Source: Mucidula mucida (lineage: Eukaryota > Basidiomycota > Agaricomycetes > Agaricales > Physalacriaceae). Taken from it: DNA of 19,941 bases. The position numbers were made by a program, and so were the translations under genes. The stretch is from positions 1 to 19,941 of the forward strand of contig JADNYV010000617.1 in NCBI GenBank assembly GCA_015501055.1. The letters are read 5' to 3'. Shown here one piece after another: positions 1 through 8,826 of this stretch (positions are counted from its first letter, which is position 1; every line of letters starts with the position of its first letter). The notes under the pieces are model-generated. The model was not told the origin of the DNA. It saw nothing but the letters and a program-made list of their open reading frames with translations, and ran no database searches.

Positions 1-382
1 ATTCAACATCACGTCGGCCCTCCTTGCCACATATGATACGTTTACAACACCAAAGATGGTCTCCATTCGCAGCTGGAGACTTCAATTGACCCTCCATCCG
101 AAGATTTCGTCAATCTATTGGCCAGAAACATCAGCGATTCCTCCATTGGATACGCCTCGCCGCTCATGCAGCGTACCAGGACGTACTGTACTCATACAGC
201 AGTCCAAACAGCCAATCGTTATCCCCTTCCCGCCTTAATAACCATTTTGACGTGTTTATACCTTTTGGCCTACTGTGCTTGAGCTTCTCAGTCTGGGCTG
301 GTTGAGCGAGCTGAGCACCCAGCTGGAAGTCGCACAGCGCTACCTGACTGACTCGACTGCCATCGTTGCTCAGCAATTCTGA
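1..382 (+). pseudogene. Frame-broken 3' end of an unrecognised membrane-protein gene (partial at left edge)
   Basis: Protein-like sequence runs through the first 380 bases but changes frame twice. It is open in frame 2 from base 2 to about base 55, in frame 1 from about 52 to 279, and in frame 2 again from about 281 to a TGA at 380-382. The frame 1 part carries a hydrophobic stretch, LPALITILTCLYLLAYCA, that could be a membrane helix. The last part ends in a polar tail, YLTDSTAIVAQQF. No GT-AG pair explains either switch, so I read them as small indels (near 50-58 and near 279). The family is not recognised. The gene starts outside the window, so either sequencing error or real decay is possible, and chance open frames cannot be fully excluded. 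Confidence 0.35.
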
Positions 383-938
383 CAATGATAAGGGCGGTTC
401 ATCACTGTTCGACGAGGGCAGTCGTCTGGATATCGGTGCATTGAGGTAGAGGAACATTCGGGCTCCGACGTTGTCGGTATCGAAGTGAACATGATTCTTC
501 AATGATCAGTTTACTTTCATTGCCAAAATCATCTGTGTGCATAAAGGGGAAACCAAAGTATTCATTGTCTAAGACTGATAGATCTCCGAGGCAGTGGCAA
601 GACCGAACCAGAAATCAAGATTGCTTAGCCTCCTTGCCATTGAAACATAGACATTGGCGTTCATTGGAACTTGGCGATGAGTCCTTTGTCGATCATCGTC
701 GCGCCCCCGGCCTCTTCGTGTTACCGATGCCGGAACTTGTAGCTATTTGCTCTCAAGTTCAAAAAAATTGTCTACATTACACGCTTTGACCAATACCGTG
801 ACTCTCGACGCCACTTGGACAGTGTGGCACGACAAAGCAATGCTCGTTTGACATAGGGTCTAGCCCCATTGACCCACCCCAATCGGTAGAACGGATGGTA
901 ATGTCTCTGAGTGATTCAACAATCGGGCGGCGAAACGG
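383..938. other. Intergenic stretch, nothing recognised
   Basis: I see no convincing coding frame, RNA gene or repeat here. Short open frames occur on both strands but lack protein-like composition, splice signals or family motifs. The right end leads into the TATA box of the F-box-like gene. Confidence 0.5.
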
Positions 939-945
939 TATAAAA
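939..945 (+). promoter_or_regulatory. TATA box of the F-box-like gene
   Basis: The sequence TATAAAA lies 39 bp before the ATG at 984. That distance leaves room for only a very short 5' leader. Its promoter role is inferred from motif and position. Confidence 0.5.
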
Positions 946-983
946 CGGACCAGGAGTCTTCTCAAAGTGGCACTCAATCAATC

Positions 984-1721
984 ATGTCTTTCGCCCCCTC
1001 ATCGCTAACTAAATTCGGTTCTCGCCTCCCTTACGAGCTCATCGAGCTCATCATCCTTGAAGCCTGGCTGTCCCACAACTTCACCTTCCGCGAGCGCATG
1101 GACATGTTCACCTCTTTCTCCCTCGTCAGCCTCGACTTTGCGTGGGAGTTCACACGCGTCTTCATGGCGCACGTGCACATCTTCACCCGCGCGCACTATA
1201 AACACTATATTCACCGCGCGTACCACAACGACACCGACTTCCTCCGCATGATGAAGAAGCTCGGTCGATGTCTGGACGCGCGCACGGCGTGCCGGAGCAT
1301 CACCACCCACCTCGTCAGCGTTTCGGACGACTCCATGTCGGCTATCCTCGACAATATCGCGTGCATCATCCCAGCTAAATTCCCCAGAGTACATCACTTT
1401 GGAATCGTATACCACGATTGGACTCTCAAGGACGGAAACATCGCGCTTCTTTCACTCCCAAAGCAGGTGGACGTTCTTGAGGTGACGCATGTCATGAGCG
1501 CCAAGCTAGCGTCTCACAGTAGGGAGAACGACTTTACATCGAGCACTTGCCCACGGAAGTGGAGATTTTCGGCTTCGGAGGCGGTACTCCCCCATATCCA
1601 GCGCTTGGAGGTCTATGGAGGCAACACTTCTTTGATGACTGACTTGACGAGGGCATGCCCGAACGTCAAGGTTGTTGTACACAACTGCCATGAATTGCGC
1701 GGCATCAGTTGCCAGACGTGA
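984..1721 (+). CDS. F-box-like domain protein, hypothetical
   Basis: This is a single-exon gene of 245 residues with no sign of disruption. The N-terminus holds an F-box-like motif, LPYELIELIILEAWLSH (about residues 15-31), followed by a helical segment rich in F, W and H. Large families of such proteins in Agaricomycetes start with an L-P-x-E-L-x-x-x-I motif and are otherwise poorly conserved. By family they would be adaptors of SCF ubiquitin ligases, but substrate and partners are unknown and the link here is inferred. The C-terminal part (LPHIQRLEVYG, then LTRACPNVKVVVHN, about 207-238) resembles a leucine-rich-repeat-like end. The ATG at 984 is the first in frame, with a TATA box 39 bp upstream. 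It could also be an F-box-like protein that no longer binds Skp1. Confidence 0.8.
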   Translation: MSFAPSSLTKFGSRLPYELIELIILEAWLSHNFTFRERMDMFTSFSLVSLDFAWEFTRVFMAHVHIFTRAHYKHYIHRAYHNDTDFLRMMKKLGRCLDARTACRSITTHLVSVSDDSMSAILDNIACIIPAKFPRVHHFGIVYHDWTLKDGNIALLSLPKQVDVLEVTHVMSAKLASHSRENDFTSSTCPRKWRFSASEAVLPHIQRLEVYGGNTSLMTDLTRACPNVKVVVHNCHELRGISCQT

Positions 1722-1842
1722 ATGCATATTTCCTTGCATCTGGTCAATTCCCAACTTTGTGTACTACAGTATGTCAACTTGATTATATACATAGTCTTCT
1801 TTAATTCAACTTGTCCCGTTTTCTACCAGAAAGCTTCTTTGA

Positions 1843-1911
1843 GAGCCTGTTCGGATACTGCCGCTCGCGGAAAGTGGACGTGGAAAGTGGGCTCGGAGGT
1901 CGGACCGGGCG
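1843..1911 (+). repeat. Left terminal inverted repeat
   Basis: This 69-bp arm pairs with 2362-2430. Its inner end overlaps an imperfect hairpin: GAGGTCGGAC (1896-1905) against GTCCGAGGTC (1914-1923), with 8 of 10 pairs matching. Confidence 0.9.
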
Positions 1912-2361
1912 TTGTCCGAGGTCGCCGCTCCACAAAGAAACGCGCTCAAGTGTGCCAGAAATGCCATTGTTGTGCTTGTGCCAATGTAAATGACTAGTTC
2001 AAGTGCTATACAACATGTTATCAGTATAATTTGTCCAGAAGGAGCGCCGTGTCTGAGCATGTCATGACCATTCTAAGATCCTTGCTGGTGCCCCGTCCTC
2101 CAATCGTCCTCCTTGCTTCCCCCCATCCACGCCAAGCCCCATGTGGTTTCACAGACAATAAACACATCAGAATAACAATACATTCATGGCCCCTGCACAG
2201 TAAGTAGTAGATACAAGCTTGAAGACATGGAAGAACGCTACAGATATGATCAAAAAAGGGCAAGAGTAGTTCAAGCAGCTCCAAGAGGTCACTTTCACCA
2301 TGTTTCTCAATGGTACGCATCAGATATTCACCAATGCATCGCTCTTGGATGAGGTCGGACG

Positions 2362-2430
2362 CGCCCGGTCCGACCTCCGAGCCCACTTTCCACGTCCACT
2401 TTCCGCGAGCGGCGGTATCCGAACAGGCTC
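2362..2430 (-). repeat. Right terminal inverted repeat
   Basis: Reverse complement of 1843-1911 with one mismatch. Its inner end overlaps a perfect 10-bp hairpin, GAGGTCGGAC (2351-2360) and GTCCGACCTC (2368-2377), with a 7-nt loop. Confidence 0.9.
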
Positions 2431-2433
2431 TGA

Positions 2434-2908
2434 GGAGATTTGCCAATAGTCAATGATCATGTTCTGGAACCTCTCGGAAAACAACTAGTAGTATCAGGAC
2501 GTTTTTCGCCCATATCTGTTCCGCCTGTGATTCCTCGACTCTATAGACGTTCCTCCCTTCCATATACTACTTAACTCTACAAGTTAGCGCTTTAGTAGTC
2601 CGCGGACCAAGCATCCTCAGTCCCGGCCAACCTCCTTTCACGATTCTTACATTTCTGATATCTCCGAACGCCCAAACCTGACTCTTCGACATGCAAAAGT
2701 CCTGTACCACCTTCCACACGTCCGAGTCTCAATGCTGAACATCATCCCCAATCAATGTACGCAGATCACTAACCCTCTCAGCCCACACCACAAAACCCGC
2801 ACCTTGACAGCCAAATCGCAATCTTCCCCGATCTTATCCTTATCCCCCCCACCCCACCACAAACTCGTTGATCCCACGCGGGCGCAACACCTCTCTCTTC
2901 CTACACCC
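2434..2908. other. Intergenic region upstream of the WH1 gene
   Basis: No gene is recognised. The last 130 bases are rich in C and T (runs such as CCCCCCACCCCACCAC and CTCTCTCTTCC), typical of fungal promoter and leader sequence before the ATG at 2909. An in-frame ATG at 2732 would extend the downstream protein, but the added residues look like translated leader. Confidence 0.5.
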
Positions 2909-3575
2909 ATGTCACTAAAGAGCCCCCTCCCACCAGCATACACCCCCATCGCCATGTCCACATCACTGGCCAAGATCTACCACACCCACCCCACCTCGTC
3001 CGAATGGAAGTACTACGGCCACCGAGGCATCCTCGTCTTCGGCGCCGAGAACAACGACGAGCTCTCGTTCCGGCTCTTCGCCTGCAACGAAGCTGGCGCG
3101 TGGAAGGTCCTCTGGGCGTACAGGCTCCCGACAGAGGGCAGGTTCGACTACCATGTCGACGGGCTGCCGAGCTTTCACTGGTTTCACGGCTTGGTTAGTG
3201 CCTCCTTCGTCGTACTGGGGTAGCTGACCGGTGAAACGGTCGCAGACAAGGAAGTTTGGAATTCTTTTTGAAGACGACGATGATGCGGTTATATTCCTGA
3301 GGGCAGTATGGGATCGCATTTCGAGACCCGAGTCACCGTCCAGTACGCTTGACGGTAAAGCTTGATTGGAGCACGTCTTCCGCATGTACTGACCTGAAAC
3401 TTGTCTCGCAGGTCGTCGGGCGAAAGGGAGGAATTTCGCGTCCGCGTCGGCTATATCGCTCACATTGAGTCTTGCGCCGGAGCTGCCGCGGCGGTCAACA
3501 CTGCCGAAGAGGTCCAGTTCTCGCATCTGGTCGCTCAAGCGGAACAGAAGTGAGAGAGCGAAGATCTTCGAGTAG
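2909..3575 (+). CDS. Small WH1 (EVH1)-domain protein
   Basis: Three exons (2909-3193, 3246-3354, 3412-3575) with introns of 52 and 57 nt join in phase to give 185 residues. Residues about 19-127 match the WH1/EVH1 fold of WASP-type proteins: SLAKIYH, then WKYYGHRGILVFGA, then VLWAYRLP, then FHWFHGL across intron 1, and KFGILFEDDDDAVIFLRAV. WH1 domains bind proline-rich partners such as WIP/verprolin and steer actin assembly at the cell cortex. This protein has no GTPase-binding, polyproline or WCA segment. It ends in a basic, Ser/Arg-rich tail of about 50 residues. So it is not full-length WASP/Las17 but a stand-alone WH1 protein whose function I infer only from the fold. Two other in-frame starts exist (2732 and 2954); 2909 follows a CT-rich leader. 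Confidence 0.75.
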
Positions 3576-3789
3576 CTGAGGTCAGGCAGCAACCAGCAGG
3601 TCTGGTTTGATATTGAGTATTCGATGTTGGTGAAGCGTGATCTATTAATAAATATACAAGTGGACATGGTAAGGTATGAGGAGTACCTTGAGGAGAAAAC
3701 GTTAGTACGCAAGTACGCAATATGTAAATGCACTCACAAGTACGATGCAATCTATGTCTATCAAGCTCAGATACAATCAAAAACCCTTA
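3576..3789. other. Convergent 3' intergenic region
   Basis: This 214-bp gap separates the stop codons of the WH1 gene and the NADH dehydrogenase gene, so it must hold both 3' ends. It is AT-rich around 3640-3670 and contains a short direct repeat, GTACGCAA, at about 3703-3720. Nothing else was seen. Confidence 0.4.
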
Positions 3790-5882
3790 TTAGAACCTAG
3801 TGAGGTCGCGACCGAATATCCCTAAGCGCCTCTCATTAGTAGAGTGTTTAAAGTAGAACACATGCACGTACAGTTCAAGAACCAGTATGTTGGGACCAGG
3901 ATCCTAGCGAAATGAATGAGCTGTAGGGGGTGCTTAATAACAAGGCGACTTACTTGTTCCTCCAACTCAAGGTCTGGGTGAAGTAGGCCGAACGCCAAAG
4001 AAGCCAAGCCACCCTTCCAGACTCTTTGCTCATAAATTTCTTATCAGGATCTCCTGGCGTTTTCGACCGGTCGTAGATAGCGCGCCTGGCGACCCATGAG
4101 GTAAACTGTCTGCATCAGGTAGCACTTGCTTACCATCCGCCAATATACGCCAAGCTTCCACGGCTTCTGAACTCGAAAGGCTCTTGAAGTTGTATCTTGC
4201 TCGCATCGTCGTCATGTGCAGGGCGGACTTTGGCGAGTTTGTTCAACGACTTTGTGAGATATTTGGCCTTTTGGTTGGCGACTAGACGCAGCGTTGAGAC
4301 GGAGCTTGTTTGAACAAGGGGCAAGAAGTACCTTGAGCAGTAGCGGGAAGGGGGTCAACTTCAATGGATGACGCGTCACCTATGGCCCAGACGTCTGGGT
4401 CAATGCTCCCGTCCGTGCGTATCACGTTGAGGTACTTGTCGGTGAGTAACCTATGTTCACTGTAAGCGGAGGAAAATGAAGCAGATGATGTACTGACCGA
4501 TCCGTGCGTTCGCGTTTCTTGATTTCAGTAATAGAGCTTGTTAGTGGGTTAGGCGCAAGGCCAGTAGACCAGACCAGAAGGCCAAAATCGGCTAATAAAA
4601 ATGAGCAATTGTTCACCCTTCAATACTAGTAATACCTTCTCCGACATCTTTGAGGAACAACTTGCCCTAAAAGAGGTATCAGACGATGATCAAGATATCC
4701 AATAGAACCAACCTTTTCAACTTTCTCGACGTGATGATTCGTATGGATACTGATGCCTTCGCGTCGCAGTGTACGCTCAGTATAGCTGACGAGACTGCTG
4801 TCGAAGGTGCCCAAGATGCTGTTGGCAACATCATACAAATTGATCCTGGCTAGTTTCGCGAGTTCAGGGTACGTTTTAGCGATCTCGTTGTGAAGCAGGT
4901 CGTGTAGCTCAGCGGCAAACTCGACGCCCGTGGGTCCGCCACCTTGATCATCACGATAAGGATGATATTAATTTGGGGAAGAGAGTCAACATACCCACGA
5001 TACAGAAGTTGAGCAGCTTTCTACGATCAGCGTCTGTCAGGTCCGGCTGATTGGCTTGTTCAAGGCATTCGAGGATGCGGGTCCGAATCAATCGCGCATC
5101 TTTGACGTCTTTGAGAAAATGTGCGTGTTCTTTGACACCCGGAATGTTGAAAGCTGCGCGAAATAGATAAGCCAATGATAGGCGAGACCAAAGATGAGAC
5201 TAACTTTGCCTGTACGCGCCGACGGCAACGACGAGTTTGTCGTAAGACACTTGGAAGGGCTGCTGCTTAGCTGGTGGGGCGTTGCCGAACGAGACGGGGG
5301 GTGTTGCAGATACCTGGAACAAGTTGAGTAACAGATGGCGATCAATGCGGGAAGGCCACTAACGCAAGTGATGGACTTTCTCTTGAAATCTTGACGCGTC
5401 ATCAGGTGGTATTTACCAGAATCCGATGATAACATACCGATCTTGTCGCACCAGGCTTGATAGTATTGCTGCAAATGTTTAAACGACGCACGCGTGCAGA
5501 GAACGGAACGGGGTCATACCACTTGAGGTGTGTAGCGCCGAACCTGAAACTTATGAGTGAAACTCGATGTATTCCTTTCAGAACTTACTGGCTCGACCGT
5601 GCATCTGAATTCAAGTGTACCCACGGCTGCTCCAGCGAGGAGAGGTGTAAAGTTGAAGTAGGTGTTCGGAGAGATAACAGTAACATCTGTATCCAATATC
5701 AGTATCAAAAAACGCGAAAAAAGACTGAGCGCACTCCATTTTTTCTTGTCGACGCCGCGCAAGACTTCGTATCCTCCCCAGCCAGATCCAAGGATGACAA
5801 GGCTCTGCTTTCCTCCTTCTGGGCCACCAAAGAACGAGCGGGTCATACGCCTGAGAGGCGCTTTTCTTGAGACAGACAACAT
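3790..5882 (-). CDS. NDE1: Type II (alternative) NADH:ubiquinone oxidoreductase, mitochondrial
   Basis: Fifteen exons join in phase to 470 residues: 5882-5735, 5686-5589, 5543-5520, 5468-5438, 5389-5364, 5313-5205, 5153-4995, 4942-4713, 4666-4636, 4591-4498, 4450-4332, 4281-4134, 4085-3954, 3903-3872, 3821-3790. The fourteen introns are 44-52 nt. The enzyme passes electrons from NADH to ubiquinone without pumping protons, on the inner mitochondrial membrane. The N-terminus is short and Arg-rich, like a matrix-targeting signal. Motifs: GSGWGG (32-37, FAD site), GGGPTG (199-204, NADH site), GLLVWSTGLAPNP (about 289-301), DPDVWAIGDAS, and the C-terminal membrane-anchor type end, YWFLNWIFGRDLTRF. 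There is no EF-hand insert, so no calcium control is expected. External (NDE) and internal (NDI) orientation cannot be told apart from sequence, so the symbol is approximate. No disruption was seen. Confidence 0.93.
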
Positions 5883-6557
5883 TGGGGCAGGAGCAAAGAG
5901 ACGACGCGGGGCAGCTCGGATTCGCCGGAATAAGTTGGGGAGGTCCCCTCATCCATTACGTCAGTCAAAGGCGGCGCAGAACGGGCATCCGTGGTCAGAC
6001 ATGTCATGGATGAGACTTGCTCATGTTTCTTCGTTGCAAACTCGAATCAGATGATTGAATCGTGGATTCCAACTGAAAATATCGCGGGAGTACTGAGAAA
6101 AGGTCATACGTCGCCTCTTACATAACGCGAACGCTCGGTGATATCAGTCACGATCTACCCTGACCGAATATTCGCTCTTTTGAGGACGTTCATCTCCTAC
6201 GCGACGCGTTCAACATACCTCAATACGCTTAGTAGATTTCCAGCCCTTTTCGACGCGTTTCCACGAGGATTTCTATCAAGTAGTACCTCCAGAGCTGGTC
6301 TTTGCCTGGGTACTCTGGATTGCAACAGATTAAGAAGTACGCCCCCAGTTATCTGCCGACCTCCTGACTATATCTGACCGAAGTCGAGAAATTGGGGAAA
6401 GAAAGACTACTTCATGCATAGCTGAGGACATCTACAGCGTGCGCTGGAACAGAGATGCTCCCGGAGTCGCGTTACCCGGCCGTGTACGGGCTCTCAAGAC
6501 ACCGCTCTCTTAATGTAACGGTTCTTTGTCACTTGACACGATATGCGGCAGTTCTTG

Positions 6558-6595
6558 ACAGCATGAACGAGACGACACAGCATGAGCGAGACGAC
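6558..6595 (+). repeat. Two-copy 19-bp tandem repeat
   Basis: ACAGCATGAACGAGACGAC (6558-6576) is followed directly by a copy with one A-to-G change (6577-6595). It looks like a simple local duplication. No function is seen. Confidence 0.75.
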
Positions 6596-6878
6596 CAAGG
6601 TTGACGTCGCGCCTTGTTACGGAATGCTGTGGAAACCTGAGGTTCTGCCTCTGCAAACGCCTTAATTTCACGTTGACGTCTCTGAATTCGGCGAGCTCGA
6701 GCTCGAAGCCATGAATGCCTTACTTCATGTCTTCGGCTCCATCAACCCCAAGGCCACCTCGACAGCTGATATTACTGGCAGGCCTACCTCCCGAGCGATA
6801 GCATAGTAAGAATCCGCTTTACCGTCGGCGTCCTCAGTGGACAGGACAAGTTTTACTGTCACACATTTATTTGTCAGC

Positions 6879-6904
6879 GAAGTACGTGGGTTTCGACGTA
6901 CTTC
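6879..6904. repeat. Short perfect inverted repeat
   Basis: GAAGTACGT (6879-6887) and ACGTACTTC (6896-6904) are perfect 9-bp arms around an 8-nt spacer. It could be a hairpin or a dyad binding site; neither is supported by context. Confidence 0.6.
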
Positions 6905-7832
6905 ACCTCTCGGGATTAACGCCACTTTGTTATTAGACAATAATTATTGTAAGGATTCTCTTATTTTGGTCACCGCTGTGGAGTACTAAGCGACGTTGTC
7001 ACCGAGTAATACAGGACCTGTCCTCGTATGGTACGGGGTAGTGTCGCCTAGGGCCCACAAAGAAAAGATGTACATGGAACGACCGGATTCTGACTTCCTG
7101 GTATCGCCTAACTGCGACAAGCAGGTTGAATTTTGGTAGCACCTTCCATATGTCTACGCGCCACATTTCGCGTGTTTCACTTCTTTCCACTTCTTAGGAA
7201 GATGGAATTACTCAATGTTAGTGGACACGTCGCATACTTCTCGCACCATACCCTTAGGTCTCCGTATCTCCCAATTTGCTTCTACGATCTGGGTAATTTG
7301 TCCACTGACAAAGACAGCGCTTCAGTCCATCTTGCGATTCCCAGCGAACGATCGTGAATGCGAACACAAAAACACCGCATTCATTCTTTGGACCACGCTT
7401 CGCGTTGTAGATTGAGGGACAGATCCCTACTAGATGGAGCAAAATTAAACTTATCCAACATCTAAAGGTCTTGACGGTCATGATGCTATCACGTTCGTTA
7501 TGAGATCCTTCTTCAAGTGATGTTCTGATGCTCTGATGTTTATATTACCTAACAAATCATCTTTACAGCACCGCCGGACTCTTCAGTGCTGCGAACGACT
7601 TACTATAATCCGGAGTGGCAGACCTCACCGTACTGTTACCAGATACCGCGCAGTCTTTGCTGCTTGGATGGATGGATCTTGTCGAACCTCAGGTTCTCGG
7701 TCGCGAATAGAACAATGGCTTCATTAAGCAAAATGAACATTGGGTAAGATGGCAACAGGACTGTCAACGAGTATCTTCGAATACCGTTATACATCACGGC
7801 GATGAACGATTTTTAGATACATCGGCTTTGTA

Positions 7833-7851
7833 TTCAGCATGCCATGCTGAA
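7833..7851. repeat. 19-bp near-perfect palindrome upstream of the hydrophobin gene
   Basis: TTCAGCATGCCATGCTGAA has 9-bp arms around a single central C. It lies 338 bp before the hydrophobin ATG. The shape fits a dimeric transcription-factor site, but no named factor is recognised. Confidence 0.6.
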
Positions 7852-8104
7852 CGCTTGTTTCACCGCTGCGTTCAAACCCCGTCGACCAATACATGCTCAC
7901 TCTCTTTCCCAGGACGGCTTCTTTCGCTAACGGATGCAATCACATATGGTATTGGCGATGCTGAAATCATTACCTTCAACAAACGATCTTCCCGTTCTTC
8001 AATATACCTTCATCGCTTCCACCATTGTTCTAGATCCGTCACCATGTCGAGAACCCAACCTGGTGTTTCTTCCCATGCAGAAAAATTTTCGCCTCTTCGA
8101 AACA

Positions 8105-8111
8105 TATAAAA
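8105..8111 (+). promoter_or_regulatory. TATA box of the hydrophobin gene
   Basis: TATAAAA lies 78 bp before the ATG at 8189, leaving a leader of roughly 50 nt. Strong TATA boxes are usual for highly expressed hydrophobin genes; the role here is inferred. Confidence 0.65.
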
Positions 8112-8188
8112 GGACCAGGAAGTGAAGCGCCATTCTTCACTCGAACACACCCAACAGTTCCAGTATCATTATTCTCTACTATCCAACC

Positions 8189-8626
8189 ATGCAATTCCAA
8201 CTTGCCACTCTCGTTACTCTCGCCGTCTCTGCTCTTGCGGCCGCTACACCGGTCCGCAGAGCCTCCTGCTCTACTGGTCCAGTCCAGTGCTGCAACTCGG
8301 TCGTCCCAGCGAAAGATGCCTCCGCCGCTGGCCTCTTCGGCCTCTTGGGCGTCGTCATCCAGGACCTCACTGTTGACGTCGGCCTTACCTGCAGCCCCAT
8401 CACCGTCATCGGTGTTGGAGGAGGTGACTGGTGAGCTCTTTCGCTTTTTTTTTATGTATATGAGCGCCGTTGTTGATGATGTCTATAGCTCTGCCGAAGC
8501 CGTCTGCTGCGAAGACAATTCCTACGGTGGGCCTAACCAACATCTCTCTCTGGTTGAAAAGATCGTCGTGCTGACTTTGCTTTAGGCGGCCTCATCTCCA
8601 TCGGCTGCGTTCCCGTTAGCCTCTAG
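8189..8626 (+). CDS. Class I hydrophobin
   Basis: Three exons (8189-8430, 8489-8526, 8586-8626; introns 58 and 59 nt) join to 106 residues. A signal peptide covers about residues 1-19 (LATLVTLAVSALAAA). The eight cysteines follow the hydrophobin order C27, C34-C35, C68, C81, C87-C88, C101, forming four disulfides in the family. Spacing is class I: 32 residues between C35 and C68, 12 between C68 and C81, 12 between C88 and C101, and 5 residues after the last. Hydrophobins are secreted and self-assemble into amphipathic rodlet films on hyphae, fruit bodies and spores. The intron inside the C81 codon sits where class I genes usually carry one. The protein is short for the class. The ATG has a TATA box upstream and no disruption is seen. 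Confidence 0.95.
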
Positions 8627-8826
8627 TTTATACCTTTTTTTCCGTGGCGCTGGGTCAAGCAATGGTCGGGTTGAGGGTGCAAGGAGGAAGGTTCATTTCT
8701 AGTGCATAGCTCAGCAGTTCCAGTTCATGGCGTCTATATACACTCGTTTATCTTTTGAAAACATTTCAATGGTCCTGTCCTGAGGTCTGGCACGAGCAGC
8801 ACACGCTGGGCCGAATGGTCTCCTCG
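8627..8826. other. 3' region between hydrophobin and monooxygenase pseudogene
   Basis: This convergent gap of 200 bp has no recognised feature. It should hold the hydrophobin 3' untranslated region. Confidence 0.4.

Larger units (their letters stand above)
1840..2433. mobile_element. MITE-like terminal-inverted-repeat element, 588 bp, with TGA target duplications
   Basis: The element itself spans 1843-2430 and is flanked on both sides by the trinucleotide TGA (1840-1842 and 2431-2433). Its ends are 69-bp inverted repeats, 1843-1911 and 2362-2430, that differ at one base (T/C, position 17). The ends read GAGCCTGTTCGGATAC. The 450-bp interior has no transposase-like or other convincing coding frame, so the element is non-autonomous. 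A 3-bp target duplication with G-rich CCTGTT-type ends is reminiscent of PIF/Harbinger (Tourist-like) elements, but that assignment is inference. Near-identity of the arms suggests a fairly recent insertion or strong constraint on the arms. It lies 119 bp after the F-box-like gene. Confidence 0.85.
5883..8104. other. Gene-poor 2.2-kb interval between divergent genes
   Basis: No gene is convincingly supported between the NADH dehydrogenase start and the hydrophobin promoter. Open frames of 60-130 codons occur but lack family motifs. Two overlapping frames at 6690-6900 look mildly protein-like on opposite strands, with the minus frame ending in REVGLPVISAVEVALGLMEP and the plus frame containing MNALLHVFGSINPKA. 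They could be gene remnants. Small repeats and palindromes are listed separately. Both flanking promoters must lie in this interval. Confidence 0.45.

Noticed and set aside
164..502. A 112-codon minus-strand open frame at the left end
   Set aside because: The plus strand here reads as a more protein-like, though frame-broken, gene end; the minus frame matches nothing recognised.
1005..1415. A 136-codon open frame antisense to the F-box-like gene
   Set aside because: It mirrors the GC-rich third positions of the real gene and has a charged, repetitive composition with no motif.
2021..2446. A 141-codon minus-strand open frame across the right half of the MITE-like element
   Set aside because: It reads through the inverted repeat arm and has no transposase motif or family resemblance; the same arm sequence also reads open on the other side, so the frame is a by-product.
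2732..2908. N-terminal extension of the WH1 protein from the upstream in-frame ATG
   Set aside because: The added 59 residues are Pro/His/Ser-rich translation of a CT-rich leader and have no domain; 2909 is the more likely start.
5611..6054. Open frames overlapping the 5' end of the NADH dehydrogenase on both strands
   Set aside because: They are alternative readings of its first exons and upstream DNA; the true frame is fixed by the GSGWGG motif and in-phase splicing.
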